A stretch of 64,000 nt of DNA from Parasedimentitalea psychrophila (GTDB lineage: Bacteria > Pseudomonadota > Alphaproteobacteria > Rhodobacterales > Rhodobacteraceae): assembly GCF_030285785.1 (NCBI RefSeq), contig NZ_CP127247.1, positions 3,309,501 through 3,373,500 of the forward strand, written 5' to 3'. This document shows, piece after piece, positions 8,262 through 16,385 of this stretch. A model generated the notes under the pieces. That model ran no database searches. It was not told the origin of the DNA and saw only the letters and a list, made by a program, of their open reading frames with translations. The position numbers were made by a program, and so were the translations under genes. Within the stretch, counting starts at the first letter, position 1. Each line of letters opens with the position of its first letter.

Positions 8262-9740
8262 CTAACGCATAACAAACGGGTTGGCCATCGGAGCCTCAGA
8301 TGTGCTGATCCAGGTGGTCTTGGTCCGGGTATAATCCTGGATCGCTTCCATGCCACCTTCGCGGCCATATCCGGATTGACCATAGCCACCAAAGGGCGCA
8401 ATCGGAGAGACGGCACGATAGGTGTTGATCCAGCAGATGCCAGCTTTCAACCGGGCGGAAACCCGGTGGGCGCGGGCCAGGTTTTGGGTGAACACTCCAG
8501 AGCCCAAGGCAAACTCTGTGCCATTTGCGATGGCAATGGCCTCTTCCTCGGTGTCGAAAGGCAGCAGCGACATGACCGGCCCGAACATTTCGACCTTCAG
8601 TGTTTCGGTGTTCAGATCCCGGCATTCGACCAGCGTTGGTGCCATGTAGTTTCCCGGACGATCCAATCGGCTGCCGCCAAAGCGGATCGCGGCACCTTGC
8701 GAGGTTGCCACTGCCAGAGTTTGCTCGATCCGTTTGACCTGCGCGGCGGTGCACAGCGGACCAACATGGGTCGCGGCTGCCAGTGGGTCGCCAACGATGA
8801 TCGAAGCTGCTTTTTCTTCAATCCGGCGTACCAATTCGTCAAAAATCGGGCGCTGGATCAACCCGCGTGATCCGGCGACACAGCTTTGCCCTGAGGCCCC
8901 GAAATTGCCGGCAATTAGGCCGTTTGCAGCGCCGTCCAGATCCGCATCCTCAAACACCAGGATTGGCGATTTTCCACCCAGTTCCAACGAGGTGACGGCG
9001 AAATTTTCGGCAGAGTTTCGCACCACATGGCGCGCGGTGTCTGGCCCGCCGGTAAAGGCAATCCGGTCAATGTCCGGGTGCCGTGTCAGCGGAATTGCAC
9101 AGTTTTCAGCATCTCCGGTCAGAACTGATACCACGCCGGGCGGGAACCCGGCCTGCTCAAACAATCGGGCGAATTCAAGCATTGGCGCTGGCGCCATCTC
9201 AGAGGCTTTCAGCACAACCGAACACCCCGCCGCCAGGGCCGGTCCCAGCTTGGTCGCCGTGAGAAACATCTGAGCGTTCCAGGGCACAATCGCCACCACC
9301 ACCCCGATCGGTTCGCGGCGGGTAAAGACATGCATGTCCGGCTTGTCGATCGGCAGCACAGCGCCTTCGATTTTGTCAGCCAGCCCGCCGTAGTACCGGT
9401 AATACTCGGCGACATACTTGGTTTGACTGGTTGTTTCGACCAACAGTTTGCCGCTGTCGGTGGTTTCCACATGGCCAAGCTGATCGGCGTTTCCTTCGAT
9501 CAGATCAGCCAGTCGATACAGCAGTTTGCCGCGCTGGGTTTGCGTCATGTCGCGCCAGGACGGCTGCTCCAGCACCCGCCGTGCGGCTGCGATGGCACGA
9601 TCCACATCCTGGGGGGCGGCGCAGGCGAATGTCGCCCAGCCTTTGCCGGTCGCAGGGTTCAGCGAGGTCATCACCTGACCGCTGGCGCCTTCGGTCCAAT
9701 CGCCGTCAATGAACAGTTGATAATGCGGTTTCTGATCCAT
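8262..9740 (-). CDS. NAD(P)-dependent aldehyde dehydrogenase
   Basis: A 492-residue ALDH superfamily enzyme. The catalytic motifs are present: LELGGKSP with the general-base Glu, FTGG in the cofactor fold, and GQSCVAGSR with the nucleophilic Cys. C-terminal features of the betaine/phenylacetaldehyde-type group are also seen. It is the last gene of a five-gene minus-strand operon, so it probably oxidizes an aldehyde produced by the upstream flavin monooxygenase and hydrolase. Start choice: ATG at 9740 has GAGG six bases upstream. An in-frame ATG at 9752 overlaps the previous stop as ATGA but has no ribosome site. The substrate cannot be told from sequence. Confidence 0.88.
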   Translation of the reverse strand: MDQKPHYQLFIDGDWTEGASGQVMTSLNPATGKGWATFACAAPQDVDRAIAAARRVLEQPSWRDMTQTQRGKLLYRLADLIEGNADQLGHVETTDSGKLLVETTSQTKYVAEYYRYYGGLADKIEGAVLPIDKPDMHVFTRREPIGVVVAIVPWNAQMFLTATKLGPALAAGCSVVLKASEMAPAPMLEFARLFEQAGFPPGVVSVLTGDAENCAIPLTRHPDIDRIAFTGGPDTARHVVRNSAENFAVTSLELGGKSPILVFEDADLDGAANGLIAGNFGASGQSCVAGSRGLIQRPIFDELVRRIEEKAASIIVGDPLAAATHVGPLCTAAQVKRIEQTLAVATSQGAAIRFGGSRLDRPGNYMAPTLVECRDLNTETLKVEMFGPVMSLLPFDTEEEAIAIANGTEFALGSGVFTQNLARAHRVSARLKAGICWINTYRAVSPIAPFGGYGQSGYGREGGMEAIQDYTRTKTTWISTSEAPMANPFVMR

Positions 9741-9748
9741 TTTGTCCC

Positions 9749-10783
9749 TCATCTGAATGCTGGCATGACGTCGTTGATAAACCGGGAAAGCGAGTCTCGT
9801 TTGCGCTCAAAACTCATGCCGCTGTCGATCCAGAAGGCGTATTCATCATAGCCAAGGTCCTCGTAGCGGCGGATCTGGTCAATCACCTGCTGGGCCGTTC
9901 CCATGGTCAGATCCCGAATAAGGTTTTCGGGTGCCATCATCTTGTTGGCGGCGATGTCTTCGTCTGACAGCGGCTCGATCAACCCCTGTTTTACGGGGCG
10001 TTTGTTCTGGAACCAGGCGCCGAAATAACAATAATAGCGCGACAGATCTTGTGCGGCCTGGGTGATATCCGCTTCATCTGCACCAACATAGGTGTGATGC
10101 AGCAGCATGATTTTTGGCCGGGGTCCGGAATGCCCGTCACAGGCGGCATTGAACCGGTCCATCAGGCTTTCGATTTCTTCTATCCCTTGCCATAGCGGCG
10201 TGACCTGAATGTTGCAGCCGTTCTGAACGCCAAATTCGTGGCTATTGGCATCGCGCGCTGCAAGCCAGATGGGCGGGCCGTTTTCCTGCACGGGTTTTGG
10301 CGCAGATGTGGTCGAGGGGAAGTCAAAGAACTCGCCCTTATGGGCACAGTCGCCGGCCCAGAGTTTCGGCAATAGTGGAACGATTTCGCGCATCCTTTGC
10401 CCGGCCTCCCAGGCGTCCAAACCCGGCATCATGCGCTCATATTCATACGAGTAAGCGCCGCGTGCGACCCCCAGTTCGATCCGTCCACCGGTCATCAGGT
10501 CGGCAGCTGCGGCCTCACCTGCCAGCTTGATTGGGTGCCAAAACGGCGCGATTACGGTGCCGGTGCAAAGGCGCACATTTTTGGTGTGGTGGGCCAGATC
10601 TACCAGTGTCAGCAGGGGGTTGGGCGCGATGGTGAATTCCATCCCGTGGTGCTCACCGGTCCAGACCGCACGCATCCCGCCCTCATCAGCCATCTTGCAC
10701 AGCGCGATGAATTCTTGGTGAAGGACACTATGGGGCTGATCCGGGGTCAGGCGCTCCATATGTGCAAAAAGTGAAAAATCCAT
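9749..10783 (-). CDS. LLM-class (bacterial luciferase-like) flavin-dependent monooxygenase
   Basis: A 344-residue protein of the luciferase-like monooxygenase superfamily (TIM barrel, FMNH2-dependent). It begins MDFSLF, shows a WTGEHHG segment typical of the bacterial luciferase/alkanal group near residue 42, and retains the Thr-Gly-x-Val-Ile strand and a glycine-rich flavin phosphate region. Such enzymes need reduced flavin from a partner; a flavin reductase gene lies 3 bases upstream in the same operon, so the pair probably forms a two-component monooxygenase. Candidate substrates include N-heterocycles, thio compounds or long-chain ketones. Nothing in the sequence decides between them. AAAGGA precedes the ATG. 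Confidence 0.85.
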   Translation of the reverse strand: MDFSLFAHMERLTPDQPHSVLHQEFIALCKMADEGGMRAVWTGEHHGMEFTIAPNPLLTLVDLAHHTKNVRLCTGTVIAPFWHPIKLAGEAAAADLMTGGRIELGVARGAYSYEYERMMPGLDAWEAGQRMREIVPLLPKLWAGDCAHKGEFFDFPSTTSAPKPVQENGPPIWLAARDANSHEFGVQNGCNIQVTPLWQGIEEIESLMDRFNAACDGHSGPRPKIMLLHHTYVGADEADITQAAQDLSRYYCYFGAWFQNKRPVKQGLIEPLSDEDIAANKMMAPENLIRDLTMGTAQQVIDQIRRYEDLGYDEYAFWIDSGMSFERKRDSLSRFINDVMPAFR

Positions 10784-10786
10784 TTC

Positions 10787-11710
10787 TCAAGTCCTTTCAG
10801 GGAGGGCGTGAACATCGCCGTGCAGCGCGTCACCAAGATAGAGAGCAAAGCTGCGGCTTCGGGCCTCAATGGCGTAACGCCTCATCATCTGCGCGATGGC
10901 AGGGGTGGTGTAGTTCAAGGTGGCGAGGTCGCAGATCGGCACTGCCTGCAAGGGATCCTGTTGCGAGACACCAGTGCCGGATGCCAGGAAATACGCGTAG
11001 TGCAGGCTGCTTTGGGGGTCGTCAAAGACGGAATAGGCCTGGCCCAGTTGTGCAGGGACGCCGCGCATGGTCAGGTTCTGGCACAGGGTATGGCGCAATT
11101 GCCCGCGGTCGGTGCAGGTGATCTGCGGCGGCCGGAACCCATGCGGTGTCCGTTCCAGAAGAACATGATCGGCCTGTTGGATAATGGCGCCGCAGACCAC
11201 CGTGCCCCTCGGGCTCTCAAGCGCGGCGCGTTCCAGGCCAAGGCTGAAATACTGCCCGCCAACATAGCCCAAACCGGGAACGGAATCATGGCTGTAGCCC
11301 TCGACATGTCCGATCAGTATGCTGTGGTCCCCGGCCTCTAGGGTTTGGTGAGTGGTGCAGGAAAACTGCGCAACAGCGCCTCTGATCAATGGCACGCCAT
11401 GTAAATCTGGCAGATGCTCGACCTGTGCAAAACGGTCGCCTTTGAAACTGGCAAAGGTGTTTGAGATCTCTTCCTGTCCCTCGGCGAGGACATTGATGGC
11501 GAAATGGCTGCAATTGGCAAAGACCTCATAGCTCGACAGGAATTTGCCGGGACAGACCAACAGCAGCGGCGGGTCCAGTGATACCGACGAGAACGAGTTG
11601 GCGGTAAAGCCCACCGGCTGGCCATCGGGGTCAAGTGCGGTGACAACGGTGACACCAGACATGAAGCTGCCAAATGCATTGCGCAGGGCGCGGGGGTCCA
11701 TTTTGCTCAT
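10787..11710 (-). CDS. Flavin reductase with an extra C-terminal Nudix-like domain
   Basis: A 307-residue protein. Residues ~1-155 are a flavin-reductase-like FMN-binding split barrel (SGVTVVTA, FTANSFSSVSLDPPLLLV, FAINVLAEGQ, IGHVEG), which supplies FMNH2 to the adjacent monooxygenase. Simple reductases of this family end near residue 165. Here about 145 further residues follow, beginning with a strand resembling a Nudix start (VVCGAIIQQADHVLLER) but without a recognisable GxxxxxExxxxxxxREUxEExGU box. The domain may be a degenerate Nudix fold used for binding. Start at 11710: ATGA overlaps the stop of the upstream hydrolase, and AGGAG lies eight bases before it. A further ATG exists at 11719. 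Confidence 0.8.
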   Translation of the reverse strand: MSKMDPRALRNAFGSFMSGVTVVTALDPDGQPVGFTANSFSSVSLDPPLLLVCPGKFLSSYEVFANCSHFAINVLAEGQEEISNTFASFKGDRFAQVEHLPDLHGVPLIRGAVAQFSCTTHQTLEAGDHSILIGHVEGYSHDSVPGLGYVGGQYFSLGLERAALESPRGTVVCGAIIQQADHVLLERTPHGFRPPQITCTDRGQLRHTLCQNLTMRGVPAQLGQAYSVFDDPQSSLHYAYFLASGTGVSQQDPLQAVPICDLATLNYTTPAIAQMMRRYAIEARSRSFALYLGDALHGDVHALPERT

Positions 11711-12486
11711 CGGAAACACTCCTGTGCAAACGCCATCAAGCCAGCGTTGACCTGATCGGCATGGGTCATTGGCATCATGTGGGCAGCACCTTCGATGATG
11801 CTGGTCCGACCACGCGGCGCCAGGGCGGCCATTGCGTGCGACATGGCGGGGGTGGAATTCGGCTCCTTGCTTCCGGTCATAAACAGCGCCGGGCAGGGCA
11901 GGGTGGCGAGGTCGTCCGGTGCGGGGCCGTCCTCATTGGCAAACACCTGATAGGCCGCTGCATATCCCCTGGGATCAACGTCGCTTAGCCAGCCCCGGCA
12001 GGCCTCTCTGGCAGGGGAAGTTGCGGTCCCGAACCAGCGTTCAAGGGCTGCGGATGGGTCCGGGTGCGACAGGCCATCAAGACCTGCAGCCCGCGCCCGC
12101 ACAGCCTTGCGGGCGGCGGTACCCCTTTGGTAAATGGCATTCAGAGCCACAACGCCGCGAACAAGACCGGGAAACCGAATGGCGATGTCCAGGGCGATCA
12201 TTGCCCCCATTGAGTGACCGATGACCACACTTGGTTCTGACAGGGTGGCAGCTATGCGATCCGCATAGCGGGTCAGAGTCATGTCGCCAGCGGGTAAAAC
12301 ACTGGCACCATGCCCCGGCATATCAACCGCGGTGATTTTGTAATTGGTCGACAGGGTGTCGATCTGTCCACACCAGGCCTCGCCGCGCAAACCAACCCCG
12401 TGGATCAGCAGCAGCGGCGGGCCATCGCCTGAAACGATTGTGGACAGATCCCCCTGCTTAGACCGCGGCAGGGTTGTCCAGGTCAT
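11707..12486 (-). CDS. Alpha/beta-fold hydrolase
   Basis: A 259-residue cytoplasmic alpha/beta hydrolase. The oxyanion-hole HGVGLRGEAW segment (residue ~29), the nucleophile elbow GHSMGA with the catalytic Ser, a late Asp region and a C-terminal GAAHMMPM His complete the expected triad. It overlaps the upstream DUF1185-type gene by 29 bases and the downstream flavin reductase by four, which implies translational coupling within one operon. It is related to RutD- and MhpC-like hydrolases that act after a ring-cleaving monooxygenase, so it may hydrolyse the oxidized product here. That role is inferred from the operon. Confidence 0.85.
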   Translation of the reverse strand: MTWTTLPRSKQGDLSTIVSGDGPPLLLIHGVGLRGEAWCGQIDTLSTNYKITAVDMPGHGASVLPAGDMTLTRYADRIAATLSEPSVVIGHSMGAMIALDIAIRFPGLVRGVVALNAIYQRGTAARKAVRARAAGLDGLSHPDPSAALERWFGTATSPAREACRGWLSDVDPRGYAAAYQVFANEDGPAPDDLATLPCPALFMTGSKEPNSTPAMSHAMAALAPRGRTSIIEGAAHMMPMTHADQVNAGLMAFAQECFR

Positions 12487-13057
12487 GTCCCAAATCCTTT
12501 AAGTCCTGATAACGATCGCCAATGCGGTGGTGGGGGCGGCCTCCGGTTGCGGCGCCAAGCACAACGACGATTTCGTCATCGCGTGGCGCGTCGGGGATTG
12601 AAAACTGCAGGGTCAGGTAGTGCGACCTGCGGCCTGCATCGTTCTTGTCCATCAGCGGCACCATAATCGGCGCATTTGCAGGGCCGCGGGTGTTGGTAAA
12701 GGCGAGGTAGGATTTGGCGTCCACTGCGTTGCGATAATGGTTGCCAAACCGCAGCGTGTGGATCAGCCCCGAGGCGTGCTCGATTTCACCGTTCAGGCCG
12801 ACAACTGCGGCTTTGCCATAGGCCTCGATTGCATCTCCACTGCCAGCCAGTCGGATCATGCGGTCCGTCATCATCTCCCCAAGCACCGGGCCATAGGCCT
12901 GAATTTCGGGTTTCAGGTCTTCAACATAACGCCCCGCCCAGGGGTTGCGAACAACCGCCGCCACCGCAAACATGCGCCAGGGCCTGTCTGCCTTGCGAAA
13001 GCCTTCGATCAAAACCTCTTCGTCGTAGGTCACTATTTTTCGGATATCCGGTTGCAT
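12458..13057 (-). CDS. Amino acid synthesis family protein (DUF1185/PF06684)
   Basis: A 199-residue protein resembling the so-called amino acid synthesis family. Conserved stretches include the early KIVTYDEEVLIEGF, RPWRMFAVAAVVRNPWAG near residue 30 and a GNHYRNAVDAKS region. The family name comes from old annotation and its enzymatic role is not established, though members often lie beside flavin monooxygenases and amidases. It is the first gene of the operon and faces a LysR gene. Start at 13057 is chosen because AGGAG is seven bases upstream; the ATG at 13063 lies too close to that site. Confidence 0.75.
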   Translation of the reverse strand: MQPDIRKIVTYDEEVLIEGFRKADRPWRMFAVAAVVRNPWAGRYVEDLKPEIQAYGPVLGEMMTDRMIRLAGSGDAIEAYGKAAVVGLNGEIEHASGLIHTLRFGNHYRNAVDAKSYLAFTNTRGPANAPIMVPLMDKNDAGRRSHYLTLQFSIPDAPRDDEIVVVLGAATGGRPHHRIGDRYQDLKDLGHDLDNPAAV

Positions 13058-13123
13058 CGTCATTCTCCTGTTCGTCGCCAAAAGGTTATCCTGCCAGTCA
13101 TCTTTTTTGACAAACGAATGAAT

Positions 13124-13151
13124 TATGCGCATAGGTATTAGAAAGACTAAT
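13124..13151. promoter_or_regulatory. Candidate LysR operator between the divergent operon and its regulator
   Basis: ATTAG-AAAGA-CTAAT (13137-13151) is a perfect 5-bp inverted repeat with a 5-bp spacer and contains the T-N11-A signature of LysR-type regulators. CTAAT half-sites are known for the GcvA branch, to which the adjacent regulator is closest. A second palindrome, TATGCGCATA (13124-13133), lies three bases to the left. Both sit in the 108-base intergenic gap, 15 bases before the lysR start, a usual place for a combined autoregulatory and activator site. Confidence 0.6.
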
Positions 13152-13165
13152 GGCTCGGTTGATCA

Positions 13166-14008
13166 ATGGCAAAATCCCTTCCTCCTCTGACTTGGTTCCG
13201 GGCCTTTGAGGCCGCGGCGCGCCAGCTGAGCTTTACCGCTGCCGCAAATGAAATTGGATTGACGCAATCGGCGGTCAGCCAGCAGGTGAAGTCGCTGGAA
13301 ATGCGGCTTGGTGTGGCATTGTTCAGCCGCCATGCACGGGGGTTGTCGCTGACCGATGATGGGCGAAAATTGCTGCCCAAAGTGGGCGCCGCCCTGGAAA
13401 CCCTTGCGGCTGCGACGGATACCTTTGATGCCGCGCCACCGGAAAATCTTTTGACGATTGCGACGTCGGCCAGCGTCGCCCAGTGGATAATCGCGCCACA
13501 TCTGATGGATTTCACCCAACGATATCCAGATATTCGGCTGCGGTTTCTCAGCGCTGTCTGGCCCGATGATTTTCACACCGCCCGTGCCAATGTCGAGATC
13601 CGCTTTGGGTCGGAAAAACAAGTTGGCAGCAATGCGATACCATTGACCCCCAACCGGTTGATCGCGCTGAAATCGCCGCGCCTGACCGGGCCACTGGCTG
13701 ATCTGCCATTGATTGAGACGGTCGGTACCTCGGACGGTTGGAAAGCCTGGAACCAAAATATTGGCGGCGACCTCAGGCCCAAGATTTTTGCCGATTCCTA
13801 TGGTATGGCACTTCACATGGCGATGCACGGCAATGGTGTGGCCCTTGTCAGCGAGCTATTAGCCGAGCACGGTATCCAGTCTGGACTATTGATGCGCGCA
13901 CATGAGGCTTCGATTGCCGGCAAGGAAGGGTTTTATCTGTCGGTCAACAAGAGCTCTGCGGCGGCTGCAGTGTTTGGAGAGTGGTTTCTGGCGCGGACCT
14001 CGCGGTAG
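13166..14008 (+). CDS. LysR-family transcriptional regulator, GcvA-like
   Basis: A 280-residue LTTR. The N-terminal winged helix-turn-helix spans residues ~5-65 (FRAFEAAARQLSFTAAANEI, then TQSAVSQQVKSLE), followed by a periplasmic-binding-like effector domain from ~90. The opening LPPLTWFRAFEAAARQLSF is typical of GcvA/AmpR-like members. It is transcribed divergently from the five-gene flavin monooxygenase operon with a T-N11-A palindrome between them, so it most likely senses a substrate or intermediate of that pathway. No strong ribosome site precedes the ATG. Confidence 0.88.
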   Translation: MAKSLPPLTWFRAFEAAARQLSFTAAANEIGLTQSAVSQQVKSLEMRLGVALFSRHARGLSLTDDGRKLLPKVGAALETLAAATDTFDAAPPENLLTIATSASVAQWIIAPHLMDFTQRYPDIRLRFLSAVWPDDFHTARANVEIRFGSEKQVGSNAIPLTPNRLIALKSPRLTGPLADLPLIETVGTSDGWKAWNQNIGGDLRPKIFADSYGMALHMAMHGNGVALVSELLAEHGIQSGLLMRAHEASIAGKEGFYLSVNKSSAAAAVFGEWFLARTSR

Positions 14009-14022
14009 CCTGTGTCACAGGC
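14008..14022. terminator. Short palindrome between convergent lysR and nnrS
   Basis: GCCTGTG (14008-14014), T, CACAGGC (14016-14022) form an almost perfect 15-base palindrome in the 39-base gap between two convergent genes. As RNA it would fold as a 5-bp stem with a 5-base loop. There is no T-run, so terminator function is only suggested by position. Confidence 0.3.
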
Positions 14023-14047
14023 CGTCAAACCGGTGGTCCCTTGTTGC

Positions 14048-15217
14048 TCAGCTTGGCTTGCGCCGCGCCGGGTTCTGTCTGCAATACCAAGGGCCGATAC
14101 GAATGAGAACCATGGCAAAAGCGACAGTCCACAGAGTTGCCGCGGTCCAGAGAGCCATCATCGGGTCTGTTGAAATGTCGACCAGCGCACTGCGAACCAC
14201 TGCGGCCAGCATCAGGAGCAGAAAGGCGAATGCAAGATCCCAGCTTGTCGCCAGAACGCGCCCGGTGTGCCCCATGGTGGCGCGCATCATCACGGCCAAT
14301 GTCATACCGCCAATGGCGCCAATGCCAAATATATGCAGCCCGCTTACGGTCAGGCCCAAGCCGAACAGCAGCATCCCCAGCGGAATGAACGCATAGGCAA
14401 TATGTAGCATTAACAAAAGCATGGTGGCTCTAACCCGATCACCCCGCCAGCGCAGCAGCCGGGCGACATGCATGATTGCCGCGCCAATCAAAGCGCCCTG
14501 CGAAATCCCCCAATCAGGGGCTGCCACCCAAAGCAACAGGCCAATTGCAGCGGCCAGAAGGCAGAGCTTGTCAAATCGGTTCATCGCAGCGGGCAACGGT
14601 CCCGGATTGTTTTTGACAAGCCAGTTCCGGGTGAAACTTGGGATGATGCGGCCGCCGATCAGTGTGATCAGGAAAATCACCACTGCAAAGGCCAATCGGC
14701 GTGCGTAGTCAGATTCTCCATTTTGCAGAACTTCGATGTAGAATAGAATGTTTGCGACCAAAAACACCCCAATGGGGCCGATGACCATCAGGTTGCGCCA
14801 GTTTTTACCGGCAATTATCTCCCGCAGTACAATGACAAGGATCGCCGTCAGGTAGCCGCAGTCAAGGAGCATGGTTGCGGTGAAAGAAAGCGGAATGATG
14901 CCGGCGACGGCCAGGCGGCCAGCAATCCATAACAGTGACAGGGCGGCCAGTGGCCAGCCTCGCACCGGCATGCGACCAGTCCAGTTTGGAATGGCTGTAA
15001 ACAGGAACCCGGTGATAACGGCCGAACTATAGCCAAACAGCATCTCGTGAATGTGCCAATCAAGCGGCTGAAACGGGCCGGACAGGGTCAACTCACCTTG
15101 ATAGATCAACATCCACATCAGGATGGAGATGCTGGCAAAACCAAGCGCCAACAGGAAAAATGGCCGAAACCCGTAGCTTAGCAGAGTAGGTCCGGTGTAT
15201 TCTTTTCGAGGCATCAT
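14048..15217 (-). CDS. nnrS: NnrS family haem-copper membrane protein
   Basis: About 389 residues with roughly twelve hydrophobic segments, starting MMPRKEYTGP. Diagnostic NnrS segments are visible: GFRPFFLL near the start, a DWHIHEMLFGY histidine cluster, GRIIPSFTRNWL, and HxxxIGAIGGMTLAVMMRATMGHTGR near the C-terminus. NnrS proteins bind haem and copper and protect against nitrosative stress, often under NnrR/Dnr control. The gene is divergent from an Fnr-family regulator and lies next to norCBQD, which agrees with that role. Tandem ATG codons at 15217 and 15214 are both possible starts. Confidence 0.9.
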   Translation of the reverse strand: MMPRKEYTGPTLLSYGFRPFFLLALGFASISILMWMLIYQGELTLSGPFQPLDWHIHEMLFGYSSAVITGFLFTAIPNWTGRMPVRGWPLAALSLLWIAGRLAVAGIIPLSFTATMLLDCGYLTAILVIVLREIIAGKNWRNLMVIGPIGVFLVANILFYIEVLQNGESDYARRLAFAVVIFLITLIGGRIIPSFTRNWLVKNNPGPLPAAMNRFDKLCLLAAAIGLLLWVAAPDWGISQGALIGAAIMHVARLLRWRGDRVRATMLLLMLHIAYAFIPLGMLLFGLGLTVSGLHIFGIGAIGGMTLAVMMRATMGHTGRVLATSWDLAFAFLLLMLAAVVRSALVDISTDPMMALWTAATLWTVAFAMVLIRIGPWYCRQNPARRKPS

Positions 15218-15295
15218 TTTGTATAGGGCCTTTCGGCAGAATATTGGAAGCGCTTGTCTTGATTTGATATTAGGATATGGGGGATTGGGGGGTCT

Positions 15296-16021
15296 TTGTT
15301 CTTCAGCAAACTTGGGGTTGGGATATTGAGAAAACTGGATGAAAGCCTGTTGGGTCATATACCACCGTTTCGGAAACTGGGGCGCCCTGAGATCCGTGCG
15401 ATACTGGATTTGGCTGAGCCGAAACGTTATGCCGCTGGCACGGCGATATTTGAAGAGGGGCTGGCGGCGGAGCGGTTTTACCTGCTGTTGGATGGCCATA
15501 TCCGGGTGATCCGAACCACCGAAGGCGGCGATCAGGTGATTGCGCTGCATATTGTGGCGGGGCAATTGTTTGGCATTGCGGCGGCCATCGGCCGTGACAC
15601 CTATCCGGCGACCGCGATGGCGGTGGATGACTGTCTGGTGCTGTCCTGGCCGACCAGCCAGTGGTCGAATTTCACCGCCAATTACGATGGTTTTGCAACC
15701 GAGAGTTACAAGGTTGTCGGCGAGCGGATGGGGGAGATGAACAATCGTCTGGTGGAAATGGCCACCCAGCAGGTGGAACAACGGGTGGCGCGGGCGGTGC
15801 TGCGGCTGATCAGCCAGTCGGGCCGCAAAGTGGCGGGCGGCATTGAAATCGATTTCCCGATCACCCGGCAAAACCTGTCCGACATGACCGGCACCACCCT
15901 GCACACGGTCAGCCGGCTGATGAGCGGCTGGGAGAAAGTTGGCCTGGTCAAAAGCACCCGGCGCCATATCGTGGTGACCGACGCGCATCGGTTGGTGGTG
16001 TTGAGCGAGAAGTCAGGCTGA
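15296..16021 (+). CDS. Crp/Fnr-family regulator, Dnr/NnrR-like
   Basis: A 241-residue protein. It has an N-terminal cyclic-nucleotide-binding-like beta-barrel (residues ~30-140) and a C-terminal Crp-type helix-turn-helix (~170-225; TRQNLSDMTGTTLHTVSRLM). No N-terminal cysteine cluster for an Fe-S centre is visible, which excludes classical Fnr and points to the NO-responsive Dnr/NnrR type that uses haem. The location between nnrS and the nor operon supports NO sensing. The start is uncertain: the first usable codon is TTG at 15296 after a G-rich tract, and no in-frame ATG lies nearby. The 3' end overlaps the convergent DUF1858 gene by nine bases. Confidence 0.85.
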   Translation: MFFSKLGVGILRKLDESLLGHIPPFRKLGRPEIRAILDLAEPKRYAAGTAIFEEGLAAERFYLLLDGHIRVIRTTEGGDQVIALHIVAGQLFGIAAAIGRDTYPATAMAVDDCLVLSWPTSQWSNFTANYDGFATESYKVVGERMGEMNNRLVEMATQQVEQRVARAVLRLISQSGRKVAGGIEIDFPITRQNLSDMTGTTLHTVSRLMSGWEKVGLVKSTRRHIVVTDAHRLVVLSEKSG

Positions 16022-16237
16022 TTTGTCGGTTTGGGTTGCTTGGGCGATTGCAGTGGTCAGATCGGCGCGAAACGCATCCTCGTCCAGGTCGTGTTCCAGG
16101 CAGGCGTCCTCGATTGAGTGAAACGGCGCCACCAGGCAGCCGACACAGAGCATCTGGTATTTGAGAAAGACCGGCACCGTCTGCGGGTATCGTGCCAGGA
16201 TCTCGGAGACGAGAAGGGTCTTGTCTATCAACACCAT
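16013..16237 (-). CDS. DUF1858 domain protein
   Basis: A 74-residue protein consisting of a single DUF1858 domain: VSEILARYPQTVPVFLKYQMLCVGCLVAPF, here with a CVGC motif, then a SIEDAC-x-EHDLD helix. This is the N-terminal domain of ScdA/RIC-type iron-sulfur repair proteins and of small stand-alone proteins found near denitrification genes. A role in nitrosative-stress iron handling is likely but unproven. AGGA lies six bases before the ATG. Its promoter region is shared with norC and holds an FNR-type box. Confidence 0.75.
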   Translation of the reverse strand: MVLIDKTLLVSEILARYPQTVPVFLKYQMLCVGCLVAPFHSIEDACLEHDLDEDAFRADLTTAIAQATQTDKSA

Positions 16238-16310
16238 GCGATCCTGATCCCTGGTTCTGCGCAGGCAGCCTGCGGTATATTGGACGATAGCGCCAAAAAA
16301 CCCGGCGACT

Positions 16311-16324
16311 TTGTTCTGTATCAA
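16311..16324. promoter_or_regulatory. FNR/Dnr-type box upstream of norC
   Basis: TTGTTCTGTATCAA matches the TTGAT-N4-ATCAA consensus at nine of ten positions. The centre lies about 68 bases before the norC ATG, so a class II site at -41.5 would give a leader of roughly 27 bases. On the other strand it could equally serve the divergent DUF1858 gene with a leader near 39 bases. The likely ligand is the Crp/Fnr protein encoded at 15296-16021. Confidence 0.65.
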
Positions 16325-16385
16325 ACTCGGCGTGGTCAATTGCCTCTAGGTCTGACCCACCCGAAACCACGACTGGATTCCCCAA

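Noticed and set aside
15218-15295. FNR-type box between nnrS and the Fnr-family gene
   Set aside because: TTGTCTTGATTTGATA has TTGAT elements but no matching ATCAA half at the right spacing.
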